From contig NZ_QTUV01000002.1 in assembly GCF_003435815.1 (NCBI RefSeq), positions 567,568 through 631,567 of the forward strand: a stretch of DNA of 64,000 nt. The letters run 5' to 3'. Under the pieces are notes generated by a model that was not told where the DNA came from, did not search any database, and was given only the letters and a program-made list of their open reading frames with translations. A program made the position numbers and the translations under genes. The stretch is from Dorea sp. AM10-31. GTDB lineage: Bacteria > Bacillota > Clostridia > Lachnospirales > Lachnospiraceae. Positions within the stretch are counted from its first letter, which is position 1. Every line of letters starts with the position of its first letter. This document shows positions 52,252 to 61,559 of this stretch, piece after piece.

Positions 52252-52863
52252 ATGACAATTGATACAAATGATCTGCTGAACAGTATTTTATCCAGCATCT
52301 CCAGAATAGACTATATCAAGCCGGAAGACATCCCGAATATTGACCTGTATATGGATCAGGTCACTACCTTTATGGAAGAGAGTCTCCGCTCGACCAAGCG
52401 CTATACGGATGATAAGATCCTGACCAAGACTATGATCAATAATTACGCGAAGAACAATCTCCTCCCGCCTCCGGTGAAGAAGAAGTATTCACGCGAACAT
52501 GTTCTTGTTATGATCTTTATTTATTATTTTAAAAACATTTTATCTATCAAGGATATTGAAACGATTCTTGCTCCTCTGACGGAACAGTATTTTTCAGACA
52601 CAAAAGGACTCTCTATTACAGACATTTACAGTGATATCTGCGAACTTGAGAAATCACGCATTTGGAATATGCAGAAGGATGTTACACATTCTTATAATGC
52701 AGCGATGGAGATGTTTCAGGATATTCCAGATAAAGAACAGCGTAATCTTCAGATTTTCGCTTTCATCTGCAATCTGAGTTTTGATGTATACGTCAAGAAG
52801 CAGATCATTGAAAAACTGATCGACGAACTTCCAAAACCGGAAGAGCGCAAAAAAAAGAAGTAA
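52252..52863 (+). CDS. DUF1836 protein (MerR-like DNA-binding)
   Basis: 203 residues. The DUF1836 core includes VTTFMEESLRSTKRYTDDKI, LTKTMINNYAKNNLLPPPVK, KKYSREHVLVMIFIYYFKNI, and LSIKDIETILAPL. The family has a MerR-like winged helix and is thought to regulate transcription in Clostridia, but targets are unknown. The start follows GAGGTG. The terminator overlaps the last codons (52855-52885). Confidence 0.85.
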   Translation: MTIDTNDLLNSILSSISRIDYIKPEDIPNIDLYMDQVTTFMEESLRSTKRYTDDKILTKTMINNYAKNNLLPPPVKKKYSREHVLVMIFIYYFKNILSIKDIETILAPLTEQYFSDTKGLSITDIYSDICELEKSRIWNMQKDVTHSYNAAMEMFQDIPDKEQRNLQIFAFICNLSFDVYVKKQIIEKLIDELPKPEERKKKK

Positions 52864-52886
52864 GAACTTCACTTACTTCTTTTTTT
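52855..52886 (+). terminator. Terminator of the DUF1836 gene
   Basis: AAGAAGTAAG (52855-52864), 7-nt loop, CTTACTTCTT (52872-52881), then TTTTT. The stop codon lies inside the left arm. Confidence 0.85.
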
Positions 52887-52928
52887 CTATTCTTATTAAA
52901 TTCTTTGTTATTCTATCGTATAAACGCT

Positions 52929-53237
52929 TTATTCTCCACTCTGCTCTTCATTCTTAGCAATTCGCTCAAATACCATATCGTATCCGTCATTCCCATAATT
53001 CAAAGAACGGTTCACACGACTGATCGTGGCTGTGGAAGCTCCTGTTTTCTCTGCAATCTCCAGATATGTCTTCTGCTCTCTCAGCATCTTCGCAACTTCA
53101 AATCTCTGCGACAGGGATAACAACTCGTTGATCGTACAGATATCCTCAAAAAATGTATAACACTCTTCTTTATTCTCCAGACTCAGCACAGCTTCAAACA
53201 GATAATCCACTGCTTCCGTCCTTATTTTTTTACTCAT
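52929..53237 (-). CDS. YerC/YecD-family TrpR-like regulator
   Basis: 102 residues. A Trp-repressor fold with FFEDICTINELLSLSQRFEV, AKMLREQKTYLEIAEKTGAS and TATISRVNRSLNYG, an HTH that binds DNA. It resembles Bacillus YerC. The role is unknown; the name reflects fold similarity, not tryptophan control. Start at ATG 53237 behind AAAGGAG; a longer frame to 53267 is unsupported. It may be co-transcribed with the PHP gene 66 bp upstream. Confidence 0.85.
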   Translation of the reverse strand: MSKKIRTEAVDYLFEAVLSLENKEECYTFFEDICTINELLSLSQRFEVAKMLREQKTYLEIAEKTGASTATISRVNRSLNYGNDGYDMVFERIAKNEEQSGE

Positions 53238-53302
53238 AGCAATTATCTCCTTTGTAACAGTATTCATTACCGTTACATTTTAACACACTAAATTCGTAAA
53301 GT

Positions 53303-54028
53303 CTATAGCTTTTTATTACGTTTTAATGCTTCTTTCAATTTTACGATCGATGTATTCACGATCAGCTCTTCCGGAAAGTCCACTTCTCTTAATATGGGTT
53401 CCGACCATGTACAGTCTGCAATGAAAGCATCTACATGTGCATCTGAACCAAGCACGATCTTTGCTCCAAGCTCTTTACAGCATCTCAGCATCTCTATGGC
53501 GTTCTCTTTTGTATTCTGTCGGAAACCGCCAGGACGTAATGATGAATTATTAAGTTCCAGCAATGTTCCTGTCTCTTTTGCCTTTTTCACAATCGTCGGA
53601 TAATCTACCGGAAATCTTCCGTCATCCGGATGTCCGATGATATCAATCCACGGATTCTCCATTGCATTTAAGTAAGCTTCTGTAACCGGCTCTTTTTTCC
53701 ACTCATCTTCAAAACACAGCGTGTGGATACTTGCAATAGCAATATCCAGTTTCCGAAGCACGGATTTTGGCAAATCTACACTGCCTGCCGCATCCAGAAT
53801 ATTTAACTCTGATCCAAGAAGCACATCGATTCCGTACATCTTACGCGGAACAACACCAAGATTTTCAAAATAATATAAATTCGTACTTCCGGGCATTTTT
53901 GGTGCATGTTCTGTAAGCGCCAGTCCTTTCAGTCCTTTTTCTGCTGCCATCTGTACCATTTCCCGCATTGTATTATAAGCATGTCCACTGACAAGCGTAT
54001 GCGCATGTGTATCTATTTCGATTGTCAT
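53303..54028 (-). CDS. PHP-domain phosphoesterase (YcdX-like)
   Basis: 241 residues. The metal-binding motif starts DTHAHTLVSGHAYNT (D6, H8, H10), followed by LTEHAPKMPG, SELNILDAAG, IASIHT, IIGHPDD and GSDAHV. PHP phosphoesterases use a trinuclear metal site; the YcdX type has general phosphatase activity. Start at ATG 54028 behind AGGAGAGATT. No histidine-biosynthesis genes are nearby, so histidinol phosphatase is unlikely. Confidence 0.88.
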   Translation of the reverse strand: MTIEIDTHAHTLVSGHAYNTMREMVQMAAEKGLKGLALTEHAPKMPGSTNLYYFENLGVVPRKMYGIDVLLGSELNILDAAGSVDLPKSVLRKLDIAIASIHTLCFEDEWKKEPVTEAYLNAMENPWIDIIGHPDDGRFPVDYPTIVKKAKETGTLLELNNSSLRPGGFRQNTKENAIEMLRCCKELGAKIVLGSDAHVDAFIADCTWSEPILREVDFPEELIVNTSIVKLKEALKRNKKL

Positions 54029-54250
54029 AATCTCTCCTCTTTTCTGTATTTTTCCACTTCTTGATTTAATTATACCCGATACGGCTTTCTTTTTCCAGAT
54101 TTCTATTGACATCTTACGTTTTCACAGATATCTTATTTTATGGGCATTCTGTTTTGCATTGCAAATATGCTACATAATTCTGTAGTTATTCGCTGCAAAT
54201 ACTCAATGTGCCACAACATATTCTATACAATTAAGTAAGAGGTTTTTAAT

Positions 54251-55252
54251 ATGAAGAAAATACTTATGATTGCCACCGGCGGAACTATTGCATCCGCAGA
54301 AGGCGGAGACGGATTAACACCGGCTATGACAGGTGAAGAGCTTGCAGCCAGCGTACCGGGCATCAAAGACAAATGTGATCTGACCGTACTGCAGCTTATG
54401 AATATCGACAGTACAAATATGCGTCCATATCTCTGGGGACTGATGCGTGACGCTATCACAGAACATTATAACGATTATGACGGTTTTGTTATTCTGCATG
54501 GTACAGACACGATGGCTTATACAGCCGCTGCACTGTCTTACCTGATCCAGAATTCTGCAAAACCGATCGTTCTTACCGGCTCACAAAAACCAATGGGCAA
54601 CCCATATACGGATGCCAAGATCAATATTTACCAGAGTATTCTCTATGCACTGGACGATAACTCCTGTGATGTTTCTATTGTATTTAATGGAAAAGTAGTT
54701 GCCGGAACCCGCGCAAGAAAACAGCGAACAAGAAGTTTTGACGCTTTTGAAAGTATGAACTTTCCACTTCTTGCCGTGATCCATGATGACCGGATCATCC
54801 GTCACTACATTGCACCAACAACCGCTCAGGCAAATATGGTATCTTACCAGAGGCTGAACGACCGTGTCTTTGTTCTGAAGCTGACGCCAGAAGTAAAGGC
54901 AGATATTTTTGAACTGTTGCGCGGACATTACGATGCGATCATTCTGGAAACATTCGGTATCGGAGGTATTCCGGAATACGATGATTCTTTTGAGAAAGCT
55001 ATCTTCGGTTGGGTAGATTCCGGAAAGACTCTCGCTGTCACGACACAGGTTCCGGAAGAAGGCTGTGATCTGGAAGTTTATCAAGTTGGTAAGAAATACA
55101 GCGAACACCCTGGCATCCTCCAGGCTGCGGATATGACAACCGAGGCACTTGTTGCCAAATTGATGTGGATTCTTGGACAGACAAACAATCCGAAAGAAAT
55201 CCACCGCTTATTCTATCAGACTATCAATCACGACCGCCAGGAAGAGTTGTAA
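54251..55252 (+). CDS. ansA: L-asparaginase, type I (cytoplasmic)
   Basis: 333 residues, no signal peptide. Catalytic motifs ILMIATGGTIASAEGG (Thr near residue 12) and DGFVILHGTDTMAYTAAALS (Thr near 85, Asp, and Lys in LTGSQKPM). The C-terminal domain has ILETFGIGGIPEY. It cleaves asparagine to aspartate and ammonia. The length and lack of export signal suggest the type I AnsA form. Ribosome site AGAGG; strong hairpin downstream. Confidence 0.95.
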   Translation: MKKILMIATGGTIASAEGGDGLTPAMTGEELAASVPGIKDKCDLTVLQLMNIDSTNMRPYLWGLMRDAITEHYNDYDGFVILHGTDTMAYTAAALSYLIQNSAKPIVLTGSQKPMGNPYTDAKINIYQSILYALDDNSCDVSIVFNGKVVAGTRARKQRTRSFDAFESMNFPLLAVIHDDRIIRHYIAPTTAQANMVSYQRLNDRVFVLKLTPEVKADIFELLRGHYDAIILETFGIGGIPEYDDSFEKAIFGWVDSGKTLAVTTQVPEEGCDLEVYQVGKKYSEHPGILQAADMTTEALVAKLMWILGQTNNPKEIHRLFYQTINHDRQEEL

Positions 55253-55260
55253 TAATAAAG

Positions 55261-55316
55261 AAGAAACGGTGTTTCACAAATGATCATTCATCTATGAAAC
55301 GCCGTTTCTTTTTATC
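55261..55316 (+). terminator. Terminator of ansA
   Basis: AAGAAACGG...TGAAACGCCGTTTCTT folds with two stacked stems (AAGAAACGG/CCGTTTCTT and GTTTCA/TGAAAC) and ends in TTTTTATC. It also lies downstream of the convergent proline iminopeptidase gene. Confidence 0.8.
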
Positions 55317-55362
55317 TTACGCAAAAAATCTTATTTCTGCATATTTCCAAATATTAAAAATC

Positions 55363-56253
55363 TTATTTGTCGTATTCGTTCATCCATTTTAACAGCTCAA
55401 CACAGTAATCATCATGTCTGTCTACGAATGTAGTATGACGCGCTCTCTCCCAGAGGATCCATTTAGAGTTTGGAATCTCATCCGCCATAGTCTTTGCTAC
55501 TAATGGTGAACACAGATCAGAAATACCACTCATGATCAATGATGGAACTTTGATCTCGTGAAGTCTGTCAATGTACTCAAAATCTTTTAATGTACCGGAT
55601 GGAACGAACTCGTTCGGTCCCCATCCATACAGGTAAGCTTCTCCACCGGATTTCTTTTCTCTTGTACAGCATTCCGGAAGATCTTCTCTCCAGTAGTTGC
55701 AGTATCTGTCCATATAATTGTCAACTGCTTTCAGGTAAGCTTCTCCTGTAAAGTCATTGCGTTCCAGAGCATCATTGATTGCTGCCTGATCTTCCTCAGA
55801 CATCATCTTAATTCTTCTCATTCCTTCTCTTGCCCAGAGGCTGCTGCTTGGGTGTCCGGAAGAAATAATAAAGGATTTTACGCCTTTTGCTCCACGCTCG
55901 ATTGCATATGCGATCTGCATCATACCGCCCCATGACTGTCCAATGATGTGGCATTCTTTCAGTCCAAGATGCTCTCTTAATGCGTCCAGCTCATCCAGCC
56001 AGAGATCCTGTGTCCACATCTCCGGATGTCCGTCCAGATAAGATTTTCCGCATCCTAACTGGTCATACATAATGATCATACGATCGTCATCATCTGCAAC
56101 ATTATCCAGAACTTCAAAATAGTTATGAGTAGATCCCGGTCCACCATGCAGACAGATCAGCGGAGCTTTTCCGTTGTCTTTCTGTTCTCCGACAATTCTG
56201 TAATAGGTCTGATAACCTTTAAAAGGCATATATCCTTCTGTAATTTTTGCCAT
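55363..56253 (-). CDS. Proline iminopeptidase-family alpha/beta hydrolase
   Basis: 296 residues. Oxyanion-hole HGGPGSTHNY, QLGCGKS, nucleophile elbow GQSWGGMMQ, LMSGISDLCSP-like Asp region and the catalytic His in ERARHTTFVDRH. Serine peptidase releasing N-terminal proline; other peptides or esters cannot be excluded. Start at ATG 56253 behind GAGGAGG; the longer frame to 56292 is unsupported. Length matches the family. Confidence 0.9.
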   Translation of the reverse strand: MAKITEGYMPFKGYQTYYRIVGEQKDNGKAPLICLHGGPGSTHNYFEVLDNVADDDDRMIIMYDQLGCGKSYLDGHPEMWTQDLWLDELDALREHLGLKECHIIGQSWGGMMQIAYAIERGAKGVKSFIISSGHPSSSLWAREGMRRIKMMSEEDQAAINDALERNDFTGEAYLKAVDNYMDRYCNYWREDLPECCTREKKSGGEAYLYGWGPNEFVPSGTLKDFEYIDRLHEIKVPSLIMSGISDLCSPLVAKTMADEIPNSKWILWERARHTTFVDRHDDYCVELLKWMNEYDK

Positions 56254-56576
56254 TTTCTTTTCCTCCTCTTTGACAAAAAAAATTTGCAACACGCATACTG
56301 CGGCGTTGTATTGTAACTACAAATCTCTGTCATTGTATTCTTCGATTTGAGCGGCCAATACCATGTTATTATTATAACATAATTTCATATACTTTAACAG
56401 TAACCAAATATTAAATTTATGAAATTTTATTAAAATATCTATCAAATTATCCTTGCCTCTCCCCGTCACTTACAGTCATCCTTTATAATTCAAAATGGGC
56501 AGGAAAAATCCTACCCATTTTTCGTTGACGTAGCATCCACAGGAATCTGCCAATGGCAGATTCTTTAAGTATTCTC
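56254..56576. other. Intergenic region with two hairpins
   Basis: No gene seen in 323 bp. AAAATGGGCAGG...CCTACCCATTTT at 56493-56520, followed by TTTTTCG, is a bidirectional terminator-like hairpin. GAATCTGCC-aat-GGCAGATTC at 56543-56563 is a perfect 9-bp stem just after the kinase stop. The PIP promoter must lie between about 56270 and 56400; none was identified with confidence. Confidence 0.45.
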
Positions 56577-57332
56577 TTATTGATAATCCATAACATCGAT
56601 CCACTTCATCAGGAAATCTTTCTCCAGTTCATTCTCTTTTACAAGCTGCGAAGCGGCCACAATCGGGAGCCACTGCTGTACATACTGGATTGCTGTGTCT
56701 GATTTTTTACAGAAAATTTTCAGATAGAGATCTGCCACTTCCTGATCCTTAAGCGCAAATAGCAAATACGTCATTGCTGCATCTGCACTGGCATTTCCCT
56801 GTGTTGCATGTGCCCAGTCCACGACTGTCATTTTTCCATTCTTTCCGACAATAATATTGCTCGGATTGAAATCTCCGTGACAAAGCTTACTGTGATGTGG
56901 CATACTTTCCAGCCTCGTTAGAAGTTCGTATCTCTGGCTTGCATCCAGTTCTGTAATACTGTTGATCTGTCTTGCAAGCTTCTCTCTCAGATCTGGAAGC
57001 ATCGGTGCTTTCTTAGACTGTATCTGTAATTGCAGGTCAACAAAGTCGGACATGTACTTGTCAATATTCGCCGGGTCCACATGCATCATCTCTTCTAATG
57101 TCTTACCATCTTTGTATTCCAGAAAAATCGCCCATTTTCCGTCAATATTTTCTATTTTCTGAAGCTTTGGAATCTCAAGACCGGTTGCTTCAACTCTGGC
57201 TGTTTCCATTGCTTCATTGAAAATGTCAACTTTTGGATGGTTCTCATCAAATAATTTAACGATACTGCCTTCACAGCGATACACTTTCTTATACGGACGT
57301 TCCACGATCAGTTTACATAAATCCATATTCAT
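56577..57332 (-). CDS. APH-fold small-molecule kinase
   Basis: 251 residues. Kinase-like fold with the catalytic loop CHGDFNPSNI and the metal-binding DWAHAT, a lysine in SIVKLFDEN and the bilobed helical C-terminus. The group resembles TIGR02172-type phosphotransferases of Firmicutes (aminoglycoside/choline kinase fold). Substrate unknown; resistance function is unlikely to be inferable from sequence. Start ATG follows AGGAGG. It stands alone between the PIP and phosphoglucomutase genes. Confidence 0.82.
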   Translation of the reverse strand: MNMDLCKLIVERPYKKVYRCEGSIVKLFDENHPKVDIFNEAMETARVEATGLEIPKLQKIENIDGKWAIFLEYKDGKTLEEMMHVDPANIDKYMSDFVDLQLQIQSKKAPMLPDLREKLARQINSITELDASQRYELLTRLESMPHHSKLCHGDFNPSNIIVGKNGKMTVVDWAHATQGNASADAAMTYLLFALKDQEVADLYLKIFCKKSDTAIQYVQQWLPIVAASQLVKENELEKDFLMKWIDVMDYQ

Positions 57333-57475
57333 AAAATAAGCCTCCTTTTCTATATTTCCGAACTTTACTTGTTAAACACATTATATACCCGTAATACAGA
57401 AAAAGGAAGCTTTTTTGATATTTTTTTAACTTATTTTTTGTGCTTTATTTTATTGTTAATTTTTCTACAATCTTA

Positions 57476-59158
57476 CTATTTCATAATTGGCTTTAATGCT
57501 TCTGCAAGTTTTTCTTTCTGACTTTCGGCTTCTGCAAGATCTTTGCCAAGTGTTGTATAATAAATCTTAATCTTCGGCTCTGTTCCTGACGGACGAACGA
57601 TTACTGTTGCGCCGCCTTCCAGCTTGTAAATCAGTACATTTGCAGCCGGCAGACCTGTCTCTTCCGGCTTCTGATAATCAGTTACAGATACAACTTTATG
57701 TCCTGCAACTTCTGTCAGCGGATTCTCGCGAAGTCCCTGCATAATACCTGCCATCTTATCCATACCACTCAGTCCCGGAAACTCAAAGCTGTCAATCTTA
57801 TTCAGATAACGACCATACTCCGCATAAATCTCTTCCATTCTCTGCTTTAGGGAACTTCCGATACTTCTGTAATAAGCTGCCATCTCACAGATTAACATAG
57901 AACCAATCACCGCATCTTTATCTCTTACATACGGTCCGGCAAGATATCCATAACTCTCTTCAAATCCAAAGATGAAGCGATCTACTTCTCCTGCTTCTTC
58001 TAACTGTGCAATCTGATCTCCGATCCACTTAAATCCAGTCAGTACATTGCGAAGCTCGACACCATAATGTGCTGCAACTGCATCTGCAAGTGGTGTAGAC
58101 ACGATAGATTTTACAGCGACCGGATTCTCTGGCATTGTGCCTTTCTCCATACGTCCTGCGCAGATATAATCTAACAGAAGAACTCCTACTTCATTACCGC
58201 TTACCAGCTCATAAGAACCATCCGGGCACTTCATTGCAATACCAACACGGTCCGCATCCGGATCGGTTGCAAGCATCAGATCTGCACCTGTCTCTTTTGC
58301 AAGATTCAGTCCCAGTTCCAACGCCTCAAAAATCTCCGGGTTAGGATAACTGCAAGTTGTAAAATAGCCATTTGGATATTCCTGCTCCGGTACAATTGTA
58401 ATATCCGTAATGCCAATATCTTTTAATACACGTGTAACAGGTACCAGTCCGGAACCATTTAACGGGCTGTATACCAGTTTCAATCCTGCGCTCTTGCATA
58501 AGCCCGGACGAACCTGACGTGACTCGATTGCTTCATATAATGCATTCTTGCAGTCATCCCCTACAAACTGGATCAGACCTTTTTCTACACCTTCTGCAAA
58601 AGATATGTATTTTGCTCCTGTAAGCACATCTGTCTTCTGGATCTCTGCATATACAATTGCTGCCGCATCATCTGTCATCTGGCATCCATCCGGTCCATAA
58701 GCCTTGTATCCATTATATTTTGCCGGGTTGTGGGATGCTGTAACCATAACACCTGCATTGCAGTTATAATAACGTGTTGCAAATGATAATGCCGGTACAG
58801 GCATCAGTGCGTCATAAATGCGAACCTTAATTCCATTCGCTGCCAGAACTCCTGCTGCTGTCTTGGCAAATACATCACTCTTCAGACGACTGTCATAACT
58901 GATTGCTACTGTCTGTGTTCCACCCTGTGTCTTTACCCAGTTTGCAAGTCCCTGCGTTGCCTGACGTACAACATAAATGTTCATACGATTCGTTCCGGCT
59001 CCGAGTACACCTCGAAGTCCGGCTGTTCCAAACTTCAGTGCTACTGCAAAACGCTCCTTGATCTCTTCTTCATTTCCCGCAATTTTCGTTAATTCCGGGT
59101 TCAGATCTGCATCTTCCAGATCTGCCTCCAGCCAACGTTTATACTCTTCCTGATACAT
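57476..59158 (-). CDS. pgcA: Phosphoglucomutase/phosphomannomutase
   Basis: 560 residues. N-terminal FGTAGLRGVLGAGTNRMNIY; catalytic serine in GVMVTASHNPAKYNGYK near residue 135; metal-binding DPDADRVG; sugar loop FGFEESYG and the phosphate-binding RPSGTEPKIKIYY near the C-terminus. It interconverts glucose-1-phosphate and glucose-6-phosphate (PgcA type). The start ATG at 59158 follows AGGAG; the longer frame to 59191 has no ribosome site. A single gene, 121 bp from the VOC gene upstream. Confidence 0.95.
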   Translation of the reverse strand: MYQEEYKRWLEADLEDADLNPELTKIAGNEEEIKERFAVALKFGTAGLRGVLGAGTNRMNIYVVRQATQGLANWVKTQGGTQTVAISYDSRLKSDVFAKTAAGVLAANGIKVRIYDALMPVPALSFATRYYNCNAGVMVTASHNPAKYNGYKAYGPDGCQMTDDAAAIVYAEIQKTDVLTGAKYISFAEGVEKGLIQFVGDDCKNALYEAIESRQVRPGLCKSAGLKLVYSPLNGSGLVPVTRVLKDIGITDITIVPEQEYPNGYFTTCSYPNPEIFEALELGLNLAKETGADLMLATDPDADRVGIAMKCPDGSYELVSGNEVGVLLLDYICAGRMEKGTMPENPVAVKSIVSTPLADAVAAHYGVELRNVLTGFKWIGDQIAQLEEAGEVDRFIFGFEESYGYLAGPYVRDKDAVIGSMLICEMAAYYRSIGSSLKQRMEEIYAEYGRYLNKIDSFEFPGLSGMDKMAGIMQGLRENPLTEVAGHKVVSVTDYQKPEETGLPAANVLIYKLEGGATVIVRPSGTEPKIKIYYTTLGKDLAEAESQKEKLAEALKPIMK

Positions 59159-59279
59159 TTTGATCACTCCTATTACTTCATGTATTTCCATTTGTAAATG
59201 ATACTTTTAATATAGCATATTTTCAGGCATGCCGCAATTTTGTTCTTGCTTCCTTGGCAGAATTCTCAAGATTAAAATC

Positions 59280-60197
59280 TTAAAAGTCAAAATCTTTATA
59301 ATCTTCCGGCAAAAAACGATGATAAACCATATGACAGCCTTCATCTTTGAAGCAGTAATAATAGTCATCAGGTACCCCGTCCGCAAAACGGAGAAGATAA
59401 TCAAACTCTCCATTTGACATAGTTTCAAAAATCACCTGATCTGAATGTGCTTCAAACAACTTCTTAAGATCCTCAATTGTACAGTCACACTGCTGTACCT
59501 GTCTGATCAGTTCTTTTATGAACTCGTTATCTTTCATCTGTTCTTTTGCATAGACACTTCCTTCTTCCGGAATGTGAATACAAAACCGGTCTTTCTTATG
59601 CGTCACCTGTACATTTCCCAGTTTGTCTGTAAATTCTTCCGGAAATGCCTGCAGTCGCTCCTGCATCTCTTCTGCCGTATCTTCTGCATGAAAGAAATGC
59701 TGCAATGTAGCGAGTGGATAATACAGTCTTACTGCTTCTTTACGAAATCCCAGTTTTGCCTGTTCTTCCTTCATAATATCCACAAGATTTCTCTCCATCT
59801 TTGCAAACCCTTCTTTTTGCCTTTTTTCTGCATGTTCCAAAGACTCTCCAATCTCGATCAGATGCCCGTCCGGATCATAAATACGGATCACTTGCTGTCC
59901 TCCGCTTTCTTCTTTTAGAGGATTCACATAAGTAATATTCCAGTCTGATTCCTCCAGTTTTCCTGCAAATTTTGTTAATTCATTCTCTTCAAAGTATAAT
60001 TCTGCATTATTTCCTGCATTTTTGACTTTTTTTCCTGTTAATTTCTCCCAGATTTCTCGGTCCTGCAGGACTAATCCTTCTGTCAGTATCATATTTCCGT
60101 CAAAAGCTGTAATCACATGTAACCCGAACAGTTCTTCATAAAAGCGTCTGGAACGCTCAACATCTTCTACCACCAATAATATGTTTTTTAAACGCAT
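59280..60197 (-). CDS. VOC (glyoxalase-fold) domain fused to DUF3877
   Basis: 305 residues in one uninterrupted frame. N-terminal VOC domain (1-118): NILLVVEDVERSRRFYEELF, then VIRIYDPDGHLIEIGESL, containing a metal-site Glu. The C-terminal part (about 134-305) matches DUF3877: MERNLVDIMKEEQAKLGFRK, EAVRLYYPLATLQHFF, GEFDYLLRFADGVPDDYYYC, and CHMVYHRFLPEDYKDFDF. DUF3877 is usually a separate clostridial protein in my memory. A Met at the join could be an old independent start, but only a weak ribosome site precedes it. Functions of both parts are unknown. Confidence 0.8.
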   Translation of the reverse strand: MRLKNILLVVEDVERSRRFYEELFGLHVITAFDGNMILTEGLVLQDREIWEKLTGKKVKNAGNNAELYFEENELTKFAGKLEESDWNITYVNPLKEESGGQQVIRIYDPDGHLIEIGESLEHAEKRQKEGFAKMERNLVDIMKEEQAKLGFRKEAVRLYYPLATLQHFFHAEDTAEEMQERLQAFPEEFTDKLGNVQVTHKKDRFCIHIPEEGSVYAKEQMKDNEFIKELIRQVQQCDCTIEDLKKLFEAHSDQVIFETMSNGEFDYLLRFADGVPDDYYYCFKDEGCHMVYHRFLPEDYKDFDF

Positions 60198-60215
60198 ATT
60201 TTCCTCTCCTGTTAT

Positions 60216-61547
60216 CTATGTACAATAACGGAATGATCTGTCTGTCAGTATCCTTGCAAATATCAGACCCAGCGGCAACGCCATAACAATGAGCATAGCT
60301 GATGCAAACCAGGATGCGGATACCGAAAGCGACATCATTCCCAAATTATAGAAGCCTCGATATAAGTATAACCCAGGAACCATAATAACAATAGATGGGA
60401 CTGTCACTGAAATTCTCGGATATCCAGCTCTGTTTTTTATTAAAGATGCTAATATTCCAGCCGTAAGCGCTCCAATAAATGCCGCTACTGCCGGCGGCAT
60501 ACCGGTAAGATCAACAAATTCAAGTCGAAGTGTATTGGCAACTGCTCCGATTCCTGCAGCTACAGCTGCAAGTCCCGGTGGACTGTTGAACATAATGGAA
60601 AATCCAAACACACCACAAAAGCTGGCAAGAAGCCGGAATATCACCTGCTCTTCTGATGTTAAACAAATTTTTGGAAAATCTACCGGCTGTAAATGTAGAA
60701 TTAATGCCATGATCCAGGCAGCCATTGTTGCGACAAGAATAACCAATATAGCATACGCAAAACGTTCCATGCCCGAACGCATATCCAGTTTTGCAAGGTC
60801 AATGCCACTCGTAATAAATGGAAACCCCGGAATAATAAAGAGCATGGCACATATATAACCAGCTTCATGTTGAACGGATATTCCCCACAAAATTTCTGCC
60901 AGTTTTAAAAATCCCGCATAAGTAAAACAAGCTAATGATACACTGGATACAATACACAAAAACAAAGTAAAATGGTGTTTTGTCAATTTGCACCGCACAT
61001 AATTTCCAACACCTGCGCCAATAAATGCACAGAGCATTTCAATCGGACCTCCGCCAAGCAGAAATGTGAATCCACCACACGCAAGCGCTGCAGCCATTCC
61101 CAGTGCCACAGGTGAATATAATCCATGAATTTTCTCTATTTCATCCAGAAGCTGATGTAACTGTTCTCCGGATATATGCTTTCCTTCCTTTTCAAAATTC
61201 CGGATAAATTTTTCCAGACGGTTTAATTTTGATGTATTTACTCCTGTATTAGTCAGACAAAGAGCTTGTGTATAACCATCTTCTCCATCAAAACAGGTGT
61301 ATTCGATCGACATCAGTCCAATATCCGCGGTACATGTGATCCCCATCACTTCTGCAAGTGTATTCATGGAACTTCTCACTCTCCATGCTCCGGTTCCACA
61401 GGACAAGAGCATAATACCCACTCTGCCGATAATAGAAGCTTTCTCAGTAAGGCTTGCTTCTGTAACAGGTCTGTTCTCTCCTCCTGCATCTGTATACTCA
61501 TGCCAAAGAATATCCATATGATTTTTTCGTAATTGATCTCGCTGCAT
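60216..61547 (-). CDS. Second threonine/serine exporter (ThrE family)
   Basis: 443 residues. Soluble DUF1212 N-terminus (ASIIGRVGIMLLSCGTGAWR, VRSSMNTLAEVMGI) and about ten membrane segments (SPVALGMAAALACGGFTFLL, FITSGIDLAKLDM). Diverged from the paralogue at 38496. I choose ATG 61547 (ATG-CAG-CGA-GAT) as the start, 8 nt after AGGAAG; ATG 61553 is the alternative. It follows the unknown 264-residue gene, whose TAG is only 12 nt upstream, so they share an operon. Confidence 0.83.
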   Translation of the reverse strand: MQRDQLRKNHMDILWHEYTDAGGENRPVTEASLTEKASIIGRVGIMLLSCGTGAWRVRSSMNTLAEVMGITCTADIGLMSIEYTCFDGEDGYTQALCLTNTGVNTSKLNRLEKFIRNFEKEGKHISGEQLHQLLDEIEKIHGLYSPVALGMAAALACGGFTFLLGGGPIEMLCAFIGAGVGNYVRCKLTKHHFTLFLCIVSSVSLACFTYAGFLKLAEILWGISVQHEAGYICAMLFIIPGFPFITSGIDLAKLDMRSGMERFAYAILVILVATMAAWIMALILHLQPVDFPKICLTSEEQVIFRLLASFCGVFGFSIMFNSPPGLAAVAAGIGAVANTLRLEFVDLTGMPPAVAAFIGALTAGILASLIKNRAGYPRISVTVPSIVIMVPGLYLYRGFYNLGMMSLSVSASWFASAMLIVMALPLGLIFARILTDRSFRYCT

Positions 61548-61559
61548 CCTCATCACTTC

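Noticed and set aside
53268..54112. Longer N-termini for the YerC-like and PHP genes
   Set aside because: Ribosome sites and family N-termini both point to the inner ATGs at 53237 and 54028.
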